Assembly: GCA_050117475.1 (NCBI GenBank)
Contig: JASFMR010000002.1
Span: forward strand, 15,537-79,536
Direction: 5' to 3'
DNA: 64,000 nt
Source of the DNA: Fodinibius sp050117475
Lineage (GTDB): Bacteria; Bacteroidota; Rhodothermia; Balneolales; Balneolaceae
Part shown: positions 26,043 through 35,547 of the stretch, piece by piece
Layout: the number at the start of each line of letters is the position of its first letter
How positions within the stretch are numbered: position 1 is the stretch's first letter
The notes under the pieces: generated by a model
Databases searched by the model: none
What the model saw: only the letters and a program-made list of their open reading frames with translations
Told to the model about the DNA's origin: nothing
Translations under genes and position numbers: made by a program

Positions 26043-26627
26043 CTAACGAATTTTTTTAATGTCTTCTATTACGTTTTCAGGGGGTACCACACTAGCGGGA
26101 TATTGAAATCGAACGCGCCCCTTCCGGTCAACGAGGTATAATCGGTTGGTATGCCTCATAAAGTAATTACCGGAAGTGGAATCCATAGAATCGGCGTAGG
26201 TTTTTTCGGCTACAATATCCAGTCGGCCGAGCACGGAATTGATGTTGGTGGAATCCCCGGTAAGTAATGAAAATTGGTTATTTAGCCCATATAGTCCTTT
26301 ATATTTTCGGAGCACCGAGGGCGTGTCTCTTTTGGGGTCGAAGGATATTTCTACAAAATGTATTCCTGAAGTATCCTGGAGTTGGTTTTGAATATTACTC
26401 AGATTTGCGGTTATTAACGGGCAGACATCGGGACAATGGGTATATATAAAAGAAACAGCTACAACATCCCCATTAAAATCCGATGGAAAGTCGACTGCTG
26501 CACTATCACTGTCTATCAATTGGAACGTATCCCCGCTCAGGTCTTTAATAACGTTAGGGTTGTCGCATGACTGTAGAAAAATGAAGAATGCCAGGGTAAT
26601 GAAAAGTGATCGAAAAGTTGGGGTCAT
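26043..26627 (-). CDS. SCO1/SenC-family copper protein
   Basis: A 194-aa lipoprotein (lipobox LQSC, Cys21) with a thioredoxin fold. The copper ligands are CPDVC, cysteines 65 and 69, and a His in FMRHTNRLYL near 160. SVPP-type redox features and SFDPKRDTP are typical. SCO proteins insert copper into, or keep reduced, the CuA centre of cytochrome oxidase. The start overlaps the CDF gene stop by 4 bp, and PCu(A)C follows, a classic pairing for oxidase assembly. Confidence 0.93.
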   Translation of the reverse strand: MTPTFRSLFITLAFFIFLQSCDNPNVIKDLSGDTFQLIDSDSAAVDFPSDFNGDVVAVSFIYTHCPDVCPLITANLSNIQNQLQDTSGIHFVEISFDPKRDTPSVLRKYKGLYGLNNQFSLLTGDSTNINSVLGRLDIVAEKTYADSMDSTSGNYFMRHTNRLYLVDRKGRVRFQYPASVVPPENVIEDIKKIR

Positions 26628-27562
26628 TTTATCGTATGAATTTGGGTTTCATTGCAGGGACTTTTGGCATCTTCCTCACACGGCTGGAATTCAAATTCAA
26701 GCGTTGAGTGATGAATATCAAATTGAGTGGCCAGCAATTCTTTTAGTGATGCTTTTATGGTTTCCATCTGCTTGAGATTATCTTCATCAATCACAACATG
26801 GCTTTCCAGTAAAATATTGTGTTCATCCAGCCGCCATACATGCAGATGATGAATATCCATAACGCCTCGTACAGTCGACATAGCCTTTTGAATTGATGAG
26901 AGCTCGACATCAGCCGGCGTGCTTTCCATCAGAATATTTATCGTTTTACGCAGCATAAGGTAACTTTGCCAGAGAATGTAACCCGCTATAACCAGTGTTA
27001 ATATGGTATCAATAATATAAACCTGGTACCGTAATATCAGGATGCCCGCTAGGATAACCCCTACCGAGGAAAGTGCATCTGATAAGATATGTATATAAGC
27101 GCTTTTGAGATTGATATTCTCTTTTGAACTTCGGTGCAGCAGGGCAGCCGTTATTACATTGCCGAGCAGACCGATAATGGCAACAACAAACATTACCAGG
27201 CCGTCTATAGGTTGGGGGTAATAAAACCGTTCGATACCCTCTTTAATAAGGAATAGTGCAATAATGAAAAGGGTGATCAGGTTAATGAAAGCGCCGATAA
27301 TTTCCGCTCGTTGGTAGCCGAATGTTTTATCACGGTCGGCTTCTTTTTTGGAAATTTTCTTAGCAGCCAGGCTGATCCCAAGGGATGCAGTGTCATTGAG
27401 GTTATGCAAGGCATCGGAAAGAAGGGATAAGCTTCCCGAAATAAGGCCACCGATAAACTCAGCCACTGTAATGGTAAGGTTCAAAAAAATTGAGATCCAA
27501 AGTCGGCCTTCGGTTTGACCCTCGCCATGGTGATGATGTCCGTGATCGTGAGAATGGCCCAT
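26624..27562 (-). CDS. Cation diffusion facilitator (CzcD/ZnT-like)
   Basis: A 312-aa inner-membrane divalent-metal/proton antiporter with six helices. The His-rich N-terminus has seven His in the first 14 residues. The zinc site residues appear as HNLND in TM2 and HILSD in TM5, the HxxxD pattern of Zn/Co exporters. A cytoplasmic ferredoxin-like domain (about 205-300) ends with a Cys- and His-containing tail. It lies at the head of the operon with SCO and PCu(A)C; zinc is the usual substrate, but the context points to handling of copper-site metals as well. Confidence 0.92.
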   Translation of the reverse strand: MGHSHDHGHHHHGEGQTEGRLWISIFLNLTITVAEFIGGLISGSLSLLSDALHNLNDTASLGISLAAKKISKKEADRDKTFGYQRAEIIGAFINLITLFIIALFLIKEGIERFYYPQPIDGLVMFVVAIIGLLGNVITAALLHRSSKENINLKSAYIHILSDALSSVGVILAGILILRYQVYIIDTILTLVIAGYILWQSYLMLRKTINILMESTPADVELSSIQKAMSTVRGVMDIHHLHVWRLDEHNILLESHVVIDEDNLKQMETIKASLKELLATQFDIHHSTLEFEFQPCEEDAKSPCNETQIHTIK

Positions 27563-27723
27563 TTTAAAACTTTGAAAGATGTTAATAATGATTGAAAAAA
27601 ACGCGGAGGTTTTTTTCCAAATATGCTTGATAATAACAATGAAAAATTAAGTACCCGTGAATTTACAAAGGTTTTAGTGATTTATCATTTTCAGGTGGCA
27701 AGAGGTATCAATAAGCCTTATCA

Positions 27724-27759
27724 AATAAAAAACCTCCGGTTATTCGCCGGCCGGAGGTT
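27724..27759 (-). terminator. Terminator after the TonB receptor gene
   Basis: On the minus strand CCGGAGG-type arms (AACCTCCGG 27751-27759 side and CCGGAGGTT complement at 27731-27739) form a 9-bp stem, followed by a run TTTTTTATTT. It separates the receptor from the CDF-SCO-PCu(A)C operon. Confidence 0.88.
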
Positions 27760-27768
27760 GGAAATATT

Positions 27769-30087
27769 TCAAAGATTAAATGGGATACGAGCTGTTAAGC
27801 TTATGTTTCGTCCACGGTTGCGAATGTCTTCGTATTTTAACAGGGAAAGGTGACTTACATAATCCACATCAAACAAGTTCTTTACCGCAAGAGTTAATTG
27901 CAGCTGAGAACTTCCGAGGGGTATATTGCTGCCAATTTTTACATCCGTTAGCCAATAGCCGGGGGTTTCCTCTTCAAATGAGGCGTTCCGGGTCTGCTCA
28001 AAAAACTTTCTCAGGCTCAAAGAGAGGGTACTATTTTTAAGTGATCCCCAGGATTTCTTTTTCAGAACAAGAGTATTGATCAAAGAGGGGGCCGGGATCA
28101 TTGGCAGCGGCTCATCGAGTTCTTTATTTTGACCTATTACCACACTGAACTGGCTCTCGAAATTAAACCATGGGCTAGCTTCGGGGTGGATTGCGATTCC
28201 GGCTTCACCACCGGAAAGGATGGCACGATCTTGTTTAAAACGAAATACCGGATAAGCCGTCAGGTTGGGAGGATTGCCAAGGACGATTGAACCATCCCTT
28301 TCCTGGTAAATATAATTGTCGATTAGGTTGTAGAAACCGCTGGCTGAGATTGAGAAATTGTTTTGAGCATATTGTAGGCTGATATCTCCTTCAACATTTG
28401 ATTCTGCTGAAAGGGCGTTATCTCCAATTTCATATCTTTTGATCTCTCTCAGGAGACCATCGGCCGTTAACTCTGCAATGTTGGGGGTGCGGTATCCGAT
28501 GCCCAGGTTGGACTTAATAGTCCATGTATCTGTGGGATGGAAACTGATACCTATTGACCCGCTGGCATGATTGAAATTTCTGTCAACCTTCTGGGGAATA
28601 TTAAAGAGACGGTCGCCTGCCTGGCCTTCTTCAGGGGCTCGGGTTTCCAATTTGTTCAGGTCATACCGGCCTCCTCCTTCAATTGTAACAGATTCGCTTG
28701 TTTCCCAATTGGCTATGGCAAAAAATCCCAGGTCGAAGTAATCAGCCGATGGTACAAAGGTTTCTTCTCCTTTACTTTCATTCTCTTTAACATTTCCATG
28801 GAATCCGGTGTTCAGTTCCAGGCCAGATGTGATTTGCTGGCTGATACTCGCTCGGTAATTCAAACTGTTAAGGATTAGATCCATGGCCGCTTCTTCTTCC
28901 GCCGGTCCGGTCGCCGGCACCGGCTCGAACTCTTGCTGGGTGTTGCTCTGTAGTGCCAAAGTTAAATTCAGGTGAGTATTCTCCCTGTACCAGTCTGTCT
29001 CTGAAGTTAAAGAGTGATTCACGAGATTGTGATACGGTCGCTCTATCTCGCGGCCCTTTTCCTCTTCTTCTCCATTTGTCAAATCGGGTTCTTCCTCAGT
29101 TTCTATAATCCCGTTTTTTTGCTGCAGGTATTCATAAGTCAGACGGGTCGTTCCCCATGAGCGAGTAAGTCCTCCGTTGGCCTGAATTTGCATGTTGTTG
29201 TAACGTGAATTGCGGATAATTTCTCCTTCTCCGCTTTCATAATCAGCATGACTGTCAAAGCTGCCGCTGAGCCCCCAAAAATAATTTTCTGATCCGCTTT
29301 TTAAAGACAGTTGGTTATTGATGCCTAAAGTATTGGAAAAAAGGCCAAGCTGATAATTACCGACGGTTTTCCCGCGTGGAGCGGGTTGATCCTGGGCTAG
29401 GGAAATGACACCGCCCATAGCTCCACTTCCGTACATGAGACTGGCCGGCCCGCGAATAATTTCCACCTGCTCGGTGTTGTTTCCATTCATGCTCAAACCC
29501 GACTCCGGGTCCCATTTCTGATAATGGTATTCTGTTCCCCGGTTCAAAACTTTTATACGGTTTGTAGATAACCCTCGAATAACTGGTCGCTGGATGCCGG
29601 GGCCATTGGTTTCGATATCAATGCCGGGATATTGTTCAACGGCATCCCAAAGGGTTGGTTCTCCGGAAGAGGCCAGCTGATCGGCATCTATGACCAATGA
29701 ATTTAATGAAGTCTGCGTTAATGTCCGTATGCGGTCTCCGGTAACCAGGATAGGGTTGTCTTTAATGATGCGAACATCCAGCTGAACGACCACGGACTTC
29801 TTCTCTTCGTTTTTGAGGATAATGGTCCGCGATGTCTTTCTATAGCCTATATGTGATACGGATAACGTGAAAGTACCGGAGGGAAGTTTATCAAATGTGA
29901 AGTTTCCTTCAGCATCGGTAACGGCCCCCTTTTTTAATTCCAAGAGGTAGACTTCCGCTCCTTCAACAGGTTGATTATCAGGGTCGGTAACGGTTCCCTC
30001 CAAACGTATCTGCCCCAGGGCTAAATCCGGAATTAAGATGGTGGCTAAGACTATGGCGGAAAAAACAGTCAGTAATTTTCTAATCAT
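27769..30087 (-). CDS. TonB-dependent outer-membrane receptor
   Basis: A receptor of about 772 aa from the preferred start, ATG 30087, which gives a clean signal peptide ending at ALGQ. A longer form from 30159 would add 24 hydrophobic residues. Residues 24-110 are a carboxypeptidase-regulatory-like domain (VEGAEVYLLELKKGAVTD), followed by the plug (about 120-230; DADQLASSGEPTLWDAVEQYPGI-type motif, then IRGPASLMYGSGAMGG) and a 22-strand barrel. It ends at a Leu after FN. Acidic runs occur in extracellular loops near residues 370-385. The neighbours handle copper and zinc, so a metal complex is a plausible substrate, but nothing in the sequence proves it. Confidence 0.9.
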   Translation of the reverse strand: MIRKLLTVFSAIVLATILIPDLALGQIRLEGTVTDPDNQPVEGAEVYLLELKKGAVTDAEGNFTFDKLPSGTFTLSVSHIGYRKTSRTIILKNEEKKSVVVQLDVRIIKDNPILVTGDRIRTLTQTSLNSLVIDADQLASSGEPTLWDAVEQYPGIDIETNGPGIQRPVIRGLSTNRIKVLNRGTEYHYQKWDPESGLSMNGNNTEQVEIIRGPASLMYGSGAMGGVISLAQDQPAPRGKTVGNYQLGLFSNTLGINNQLSLKSGSENYFWGLSGSFDSHADYESGEGEIIRNSRYNNMQIQANGGLTRSWGTTRLTYEYLQQKNGIIETEEEPDLTNGEEEEKGREIERPYHNLVNHSLTSETDWYRENTHLNLTLALQSNTQQEFEPVPATGPAEEEAAMDLILNSLNYRASISQQITSGLELNTGFHGNVKENESKGEETFVPSADYFDLGFFAIANWETSESVTIEGGGRYDLNKLETRAPEEGQAGDRLFNIPQKVDRNFNHASGSIGISFHPTDTWTIKSNLGIGYRTPNIAELTADGLLREIKRYEIGDNALSAESNVEGDISLQYAQNNFSISASGFYNLIDNYIYQERDGSIVLGNPPNLTAYPVFRFKQDRAILSGGEAGIAIHPEASPWFNFESQFSVVIGQNKELDEPLPMIPAPSLINTLVLKKKSWGSLKNSTLSLSLRKFFEQTRNASFEEETPGYWLTDVKIGSNIPLGSSQLQLTLAVKNLFDVDYVSHLSLLKYEDIRNRGRNISLTARIPFNL

Positions 30088-30193
30088 CAGAGCTTTCAGG
30101 AATAGATTTAAACTTTTAAAAAGTAAGAAGATGTCAAATTCGAGGTTCTTATTCATCATTTAAACAATCTTTTACAAGAGACTGGCTATCCCT

Positions 30194-31510
30194 CTATCGT
30201 TGAACACTTTTTTGAATCAGTAAACGCCGCATGATGATCCGGGCATTTTCTTTGGTTATGGTACGCAGGCTATCCCGGTTCGCCGTATCACTTATTTCGT
30301 ATGTAACTGCATCCGCTCCAAAAGAATGGTATATCCAATTTTTGGTGATGGGAGAGCTTGCATCGAAGGGTTCGACCTCCCACGGATAATGGGGAAATTT
30401 TTTCTCCAGCGAATCAATCCAGGTGTAGGTAAAATCTTCAGGAAAGGTTGAGATATCCCTGTCGATAGGATAAAAAATATTTTCATCGGTAGAATGAAAA
30501 TCGATTCCGTAGTAGACTTTTCGGAGAGGGTCTTTTTTCAAGGTAAGCAGATCATTTTTGATGGCGTATGTCTCCGGTTGGTTGAAATGTTGCCAATCCC
30601 TGTTGAGATCTACCCCTGCTCCATTACCACGCCAATTGCCGCGTTGTACGCCGTCCGGATTGGCGAAGGGGTAAGCCCATATTTCAAATTCTTGTCTGAA
30701 TAATGAGGCCAGCCTGGTATTTGCTGTAAGCTCTTCGATAAAGTATTTGCAGGCTAATTCGCCGGTGACCTCCGGCGGATGCAATCGGCCGGTTATGATG
30801 AGTACACCCCGCTGCTGTGCACCATTCGAATCGGAAATACTCATCTTGACGATGGGGTTACGGTCATGAGTATAGCCAACAGTATCGAGCGAAACCGAAG
30901 GCTTCAATGCCAGTGAATCGGCCCAGCGTTCAAAATCGCTCTCGGTAAATAACTCTTGCGCGGAAACCCAAAGGGTATCCTTGCCGATATCAAGCGTGAG
31001 CGTAGCCGTACCCTCTAGTGTATCAGGTTTATAGTTAGTACTGTCGATAGTTTGCCAATGGGTTCTATCGTGGCTTAGTTTCGGCTTATAGCGGTGGTTA
31101 CCGTGATTGTAGGTAAGTTGTAAATTTATACTGCGAGTAGTATCGCTCCAAATCTTAAATGAATACCACGGGCTATCATTAATCGGGTAGTTTTCAGGAT
31201 CAATTACAACCCTGTAAAGCGAGTCTGAAACTTGGTAAAAATCGCTCATGCGAGCACCCGGGAATTCATTGCTTACCCAAATACCCTCTTTCCGAATGCC
31301 GATAGTACGTTTGTGCTGGGGATGTACTTCCTTGTCTTTGGTTATGGTGGACCCTTCCGGATCATATGAGAAGCCGTTAAATTTTTTTGTTGATGAACAG
31401 CTGCCAATCATTAATATGGTAAGCACAGCCAAAATTCCGATTCGTTGAATTTGATAAATTTTGTTACTCAAAGTAGAAGGCCTGATTGTTATGAGTGACG
31501 AATTTAGCAA
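30194..31510 (-). CDS. M14-family zinc carboxypeptidase (lipoprotein)
   Basis: A 438-aa lipoprotein (lipobox GSC near residue 38 after a long N-region). An N-terminal beta-sandwich (about 60-180) of the cytosolic-carboxypeptidase type precedes the peptidase domain. Zinc ligands are HPPE in GRLHPPEVTGE and the later His in GIDFHST; the catalytic Glu lies in AVTYEIS. NPDGVQRGN and GVDLNRDW are the substrate-binding motifs. It probably trims peptides on the periplasmic side. The gene lies just upstream of the TonB receptor on the same strand and diverges from the Nramp gene. Confidence 0.88.
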   Translation of the reverse strand: MLNSSLITIRPSTLSNKIYQIQRIGILAVLTILMIGSCSSTKKFNGFSYDPEGSTITKDKEVHPQHKRTIGIRKEGIWVSNEFPGARMSDFYQVSDSLYRVVIDPENYPINDSPWYSFKIWSDTTRSINLQLTYNHGNHRYKPKLSHDRTHWQTIDSTNYKPDTLEGTATLTLDIGKDTLWVSAQELFTESDFERWADSLALKPSVSLDTVGYTHDRNPIVKMSISDSNGAQQRGVLIITGRLHPPEVTGELACKYFIEELTANTRLASLFRQEFEIWAYPFANPDGVQRGNWRGNGAGVDLNRDWQHFNQPETYAIKNDLLTLKKDPLRKVYYGIDFHSTDENIFYPIDRDISTFPEDFTYTWIDSLEKKFPHYPWEVEPFDASSPITKNWIYHSFGADAVTYEISDTANRDSLRTITKENARIIMRRLLIQKSVQR

Positions 31511-31554
31511 CGAAATTTACTATACCACAGGCACAAAATCAGAATATTTATAAT

Positions 31555-31572
31555 ATTTAGTCTTGGCTAAAT
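31555..31572. promoter_or_regulatory. Candidate MntR/DtxR box upstream of the Nramp-UspA gene
   Basis: ATTTAG-TCTTGG-CTAAAT, perfect 6-bp arms, 18 bp in all. TTAG...CTAA arms resemble DtxR/MntR-family boxes in many bacteria. A second, AT-rich inverted repeat, TTTATTT-N7-AAATAAA, follows at 31572-31592. The Nramp start is 41 nt beyond the first box. A manganese-type repressor is encoded at 8003. Confidence 0.4.
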
Positions 31573-31612
31573 TTATTTTTATTGTAAATAAAATAATGAT
31601 ACTTTATGTCAT

Positions 31613-33514
31613 ATGAATATCGGTGATCATATTGTAGAAACACGACGTTCGCTTGAAGACGTTCACTCTTCGGTGGATACCGTTACTGACAAAGGAAAGT
31701 GGAAAAAGCTGTTGGCGTTCCTTGGGCCGGCCTACCTGATTAGTGTAGGCTACATGGATCCGGGTAATTGGGCAACCGATTTAGCCGCGGGCAGTCGTTT
31801 TCAATATGCATTGATATGGGTGCTTTTACTTTCAAATGTGATGGCACTTCTGCTGCAATATTTATCTGCCAAGCTGGGGCTAGTTCGGGGGCGTGACCTG
31901 GCACAGGCTTCCAGGGAAACCTATCCGCCATTTATAAATTTTGTCTTGTATATCTTGGCTGAAATAGCTATTGCAGCAACCGATTTGGCGGAAGTGCTGG
32001 GGATGGCCATAGGGCTAAAGCTCCTTTTTGGATTGCCAATTTTGATCGGGGTTACCATTACCATCCTGGATACCTTCCTGCTGCTTGTCTTCCAGAAATA
32101 TGGCATGCGCAAGATGGAGGCTTTTATTATCTCATTAATTGGAATTATTGGAATTTCCTTCCTTATTAACCTGGTTATTGCAAAGCCCGACATGGCGGTT
32201 ATAGCTACCGGCTTTGTACCGGATATCCCGAACTCATATGCTCTTTATATTGCCATTGGTATCATTGGTGCGACAGTAATGCCTCACAATCTTTACTTGC
32301 ACTCGGCGCTGGTGCAGACCCGAAAAATTGACCGTTCTGAAACCGGGTTGACGAAAGCTATTAAATATAATTTGTTTGATTCGGCTATCGCTCTGAACCT
32401 TGCCTTTTTTGTGAATGGGGCCATTCTGGTTTTGGCAGCTGCAGCTTTCTATACCCATGGCTATTTTGAGGTTGAAGGCATTGAGAAGGCTCATCAATTG
32501 CTGGAGCCGCTCCTGGGGTCAACTGTTGCCCCTATCTTATTTGCGGTTGCACTCATAGCGGCGGGACAGAGTTCTACCATTACAAGCACACTCGCGGGCC
32601 AGGTAGTGATGGAAGGATATTTGCATCTTCGTATTCAACCATGGTTACGTCGATTGATGACAAGGCTTCTGGCTATTATTCCGGCTTTTCTGACGGTTTA
32701 CTTTTTGGGTAGTAGTTCTACCACTAACCTGTTGATTCTGAGCCAGGTAATACTGAGTCTCCAGTTGGGATTTGCAACAATTCCACTCATTCATTTTGTG
32801 AGTGATAAAAAGAAAATGGGTAAACAAGCCATTGGGCTGTGGGTAAAAGTTGCCTCTTGGGTAGCGGCTTCTATCATTGTAGTATTGAATATCAAGCTAG
32901 TGTGGGATGAGATAACAGCTTGGATTCAGCAATCAGACATGCTATGGATCCAAGTGCCGGTGGTTATTGTTGCAGCCGGAGCAGTGTTACTGCTCCTCTA
33001 TATCACCTTCCGTCCATGGATTAAGAAGGTGGGACTGACAGAAGAGAAGATATTAGGTACTCCTCATGGGGAGTATCCTGAAGCTCTCCGTGATCTTCCA
33101 AAAGTGGATCAGTATCAAAGAATCGCAGTGACGGTGGATTTTTCACATAAAGATATGGATGCGATTCGGAATGCAATATCCCAGGGAGGCGGACAGGCCC
33201 AATATCAGCTGATACATGTGGTGGAATCGGCAGGGGCATTGATTTTTGGGCGCGAGATCTCTGATTACGAAAGCAGTCGTGATAAAGAAAAGCTGGCAGA
33301 GTATGTGAGTTTTCTTCAAAAGGAAGGTTATGAGGCGGAATCCGTAATAGGCTACGGATCTCCCAAAAAAGTGATTACGAAAATAGTTGAAGAGAATAGG
33401 CCTGACCTCCTGATTATGGGGGCACACGGACATAAGACGATGAAGGATCTAATATTTGGCCAGACGGTGGATTATGTACGTCATCATGTTGAGATACCCG
33501 TATTAATAGTGTGA
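31613..33514 (+). CDS. Nramp divalent-metal transporter fused to a UspA domain
   Basis: A 633-aa protein. Residues 30-470 are an Nramp transporter of about 11 helices: the metal ligands lie in DPGN (49-52) of TM1 and MPHN (223-226) of TM6, both intact. It imports Mn2+ or Fe2+ with protons. Residues about 497-633 form a universal stress protein A domain with a nucleotide-binding pattern, MGAHGH...FGQTVDYV, close to G-2x-G-9x-G(S/T) but with the last part altered (VDYV). Such Nramp-Usp fusions occur in Bacteroidota and some other phyla; a nucleotide-controlled gate is an attractive inference. A palindrome of MntR type lies upstream. Confidence 0.92.
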   Translation: MNIGDHIVETRRSLEDVHSSVDTVTDKGKWKKLLAFLGPAYLISVGYMDPGNWATDLAAGSRFQYALIWVLLLSNVMALLLQYLSAKLGLVRGRDLAQASRETYPPFINFVLYILAEIAIAATDLAEVLGMAIGLKLLFGLPILIGVTITILDTFLLLVFQKYGMRKMEAFIISLIGIIGISFLINLVIAKPDMAVIATGFVPDIPNSYALYIAIGIIGATVMPHNLYLHSALVQTRKIDRSETGLTKAIKYNLFDSAIALNLAFFVNGAILVLAAAAFYTHGYFEVEGIEKAHQLLEPLLGSTVAPILFAVALIAAGQSSTITSTLAGQVVMEGYLHLRIQPWLRRLMTRLLAIIPAFLTVYFLGSSSTTNLLILSQVILSLQLGFATIPLIHFVSDKKKMGKQAIGLWVKVASWVAASIIVVLNIKLVWDEITAWIQQSDMLWIQVPVVIVAAGAVLLLLYITFRPWIKKVGLTEEKILGTPHGEYPEALRDLPKVDQYQRIAVTVDFSHKDMDAIRNAISQGGGQAQYQLIHVVESAGALIFGREISDYESSRDKEKLAEYVSFLQKEGYEAESVIGYGSPKKVITKIVEENRPDLLIMGAHGHKTMKDLIFGQTVDYVRHHVEIPVLIV

Positions 33515-33604
33515 TTTTTTTTGAGGGTTTTAGCTAATATTTTATTATAGGTTACCTTTTGCTCATATCTTATAGCTCAAGATAACTCAAACATCAGATC
33601 TCTC

Positions 33605-35545
33605 GTGCGGTTTCGGAAGACCCTCAAATATACCATTCTATTTTTCCTATTTTTTGGGGCGGGTGGAAGTCCGGTATTTGCTTTTTCATCAAAATTGTCC
33701 ACTCGCGTATACTCGCCCGAAATCCCCGCCCAGGTTTGGAAAGTTACCTTTCATGGAAACAAACAATATTCTGATGTTGTTTTAAAACGACAGATTTCAA
33801 CCGAAAGTCCCGGCTTTTGGAAAAAAATAAAATTCTGGGATCGTACCGGTTATGAACTGGATGAAACAGAAGTAAAAAAAGATGTTATTCGTCTCCGTAA
33901 TTACTACAGGCGCCGGGGTTACATTAATGTTAAAGTTAGTTATCGGATTGAAACCGGAAACAAAACATGGAAAAAGAATGTAGTATTTAACATCAATGAA
34001 AATATCCCGGTACGTATTAAAAATGTTGATTACCAAATTAACGCTGACGGAGGTAACGTTGGAGAAGTGTATGACAATCCATCCTTTCAAAAAGCGCTTA
34101 GAGAACAGGTTTTTCAGCCGGGTTCACGGTATGAAATAGTTAAAGAACCCGAGGTAACCGGTCGGTTTACGGATGTTTTTAAAAATCTCGGCTTTGCTTA
34201 TACCAAGGTAAATATATTGGCAAATGTGGATTCAACTAAACTTTCCGCTCAGTTAACGATACAGTGCAACTTGGGACCTAAAACTTATATCGACAGCATT
34301 CGTGTTGAGGGGGAAAAAAATATTTCCCGGCATTACGTGATAAGACAGTCCGGGATTCGTCGCGGAGAGCTATACAATCTGAATAAGCTACAGGAAGCGC
34401 AGCAACAGCTTTTTAACCATCATTTGTTGCGATTTGCTACGATAAGTATTCCCGACCAGCCTAGGGACTCTTCACTAACCCTGTTGATGAGGGTTCGTGA
34501 GAATGAAGAACGATCCATTGAAATACTGGGAGGCTTCGGTACCGAGGAGAAATTTAGGGGGGAGGTAAGTTGGACACACCGTAATATGTTTCACCATGGA
34601 CACAGACTTACCACTACCGCCCGTGCTTCTTTTATCGAGCAGTCGGTCACTTTCAATTATCTTTTCCCCTATATTTATAATGCGAAGAGCAGTATCGTGA
34701 TTTCACCTTTTGGGCAACATCTGCTTCAAAGTAACTTCGAATTGTTACGGGCCGGTATTACGAACAGTTTTATTTACCGTTATAGTAAAAATTTAACCGG
34801 ATCTGCCTCCTATCAGTACACAAAAAATAAAGAATTGTCACAGCAGTTTAACGCCAGTTTGCCGGATACAACCCGCGAATATGATTTGTCCTCTTTTCAA
34901 ATCAGCAGCTATTATAGCCAGGGTTTCAGACGCCAGCAGGAGGGCTGGGTTATTCAACCTTATGCTGAGGTATCCGGTCTTTTTGGATTGGCAACATTTA
35001 AGTTTCAAAAACTTTCTGCTGATATAAGGCGTTTTACCAGGCTAGGTAACTCAACGATGTTAGCTACCCGTGTGCAGGCCGGGGGGCTGTTTAATGTAGC
35101 CTCAGACTCTCTGCCAAATAATATTCGATTTTATCTTGGGGGCACAAACTCGGTAAGAGGATGGTATCGGCAGCAGTTGGGCCCAAAACGGGCCAGGACC
35201 GACAGTTCGGGTTTTGTACGATATGTTCCCCTGGGGGGACGTGCAATGTTTGGATTCAATGTTGAAATACGACAGGACCTTAATTCTTTAATTAATGGGC
35301 TGGGCGTGGCCTTTTTCCTGGATGGGGGACAGATATGGGAGCGTGTGGATGAAACCAACACCCGCCCTTTACAATTCGGTGCCGGTGGAGGTTTACGTTA
35401 TCAATCTCCTATTGGTCCAATCAGGGTTGATATTGGATATAAACTTAATCCTACTGCAGCAGACCTAAACAGGTACCGGGGTAGAGATTATGGTAATGCA
35501 TGGAACCGCATTGGAATACATTTTAGTATTGGACAAGCGTTTTAA
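33605..35545 (+). CDS. tamA: TamA/BamA-family outer-membrane assembly protein
   Basis: A 646-aa protein with a signal peptide ending near VFAF, two to three POTRA domains (about 45-290) and a C-terminal Omp85 barrel (about 295-646) ending in Phe. VRGWYRQQLGPK is the VRGF/Y-type motif of barrel strand 16. It uses a GTG start at 33605, chosen because it gives a complete signal peptide. The gene for a 1488-aa TamB-like protein starts 2 nt after its stop, the classic tamA-tamB arrangement. Together they move lipids or autotransporter-type proteins across the periplasm. Confidence 0.88.
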   Translation: MRFRKTLKYTILFFLFFGAGGSPVFAFSSKLSTRVYSPEIPAQVWKVTFHGNKQYSDVVLKRQISTESPGFWKKIKFWDRTGYELDETEVKKDVIRLRNYYRRRGYINVKVSYRIETGNKTWKKNVVFNINENIPVRIKNVDYQINADGGNVGEVYDNPSFQKALREQVFQPGSRYEIVKEPEVTGRFTDVFKNLGFAYTKVNILANVDSTKLSAQLTIQCNLGPKTYIDSIRVEGEKNISRHYVIRQSGIRRGELYNLNKLQEAQQQLFNHHLLRFATISIPDQPRDSSLTLLMRVRENEERSIEILGGFGTEEKFRGEVSWTHRNMFHHGHRLTTTARASFIEQSVTFNYLFPYIYNAKSSIVISPFGQHLLQSNFELLRAGITNSFIYRYSKNLTGSASYQYTKNKELSQQFNASLPDTTREYDLSSFQISSYYSQGFRRQQEGWVIQPYAEVSGLFGLATFKFQKLSADIRRFTRLGNSTMLATRVQAGGLFNVASDSLPNNIRFYLGGTNSVRGWYRQQLGPKRARTDSSGFVRYVPLGGRAMFGFNVEIRQDLNSLINGLGVAFFLDGGQIWERVDETNTRPLQFGAGGGLRYQSPIGPIRVDIGYKLNPTAADLNRYRGRDYGNAWNRIGIHFSIGQAF

Positions 35546-35547
35546 TA

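Noticed and set aside
27623..27853. 76-codon open frame across the receptor terminator
   Set aside because: It runs through a strong terminator hairpin and the 3' end of the TonB receptor on the other strand.
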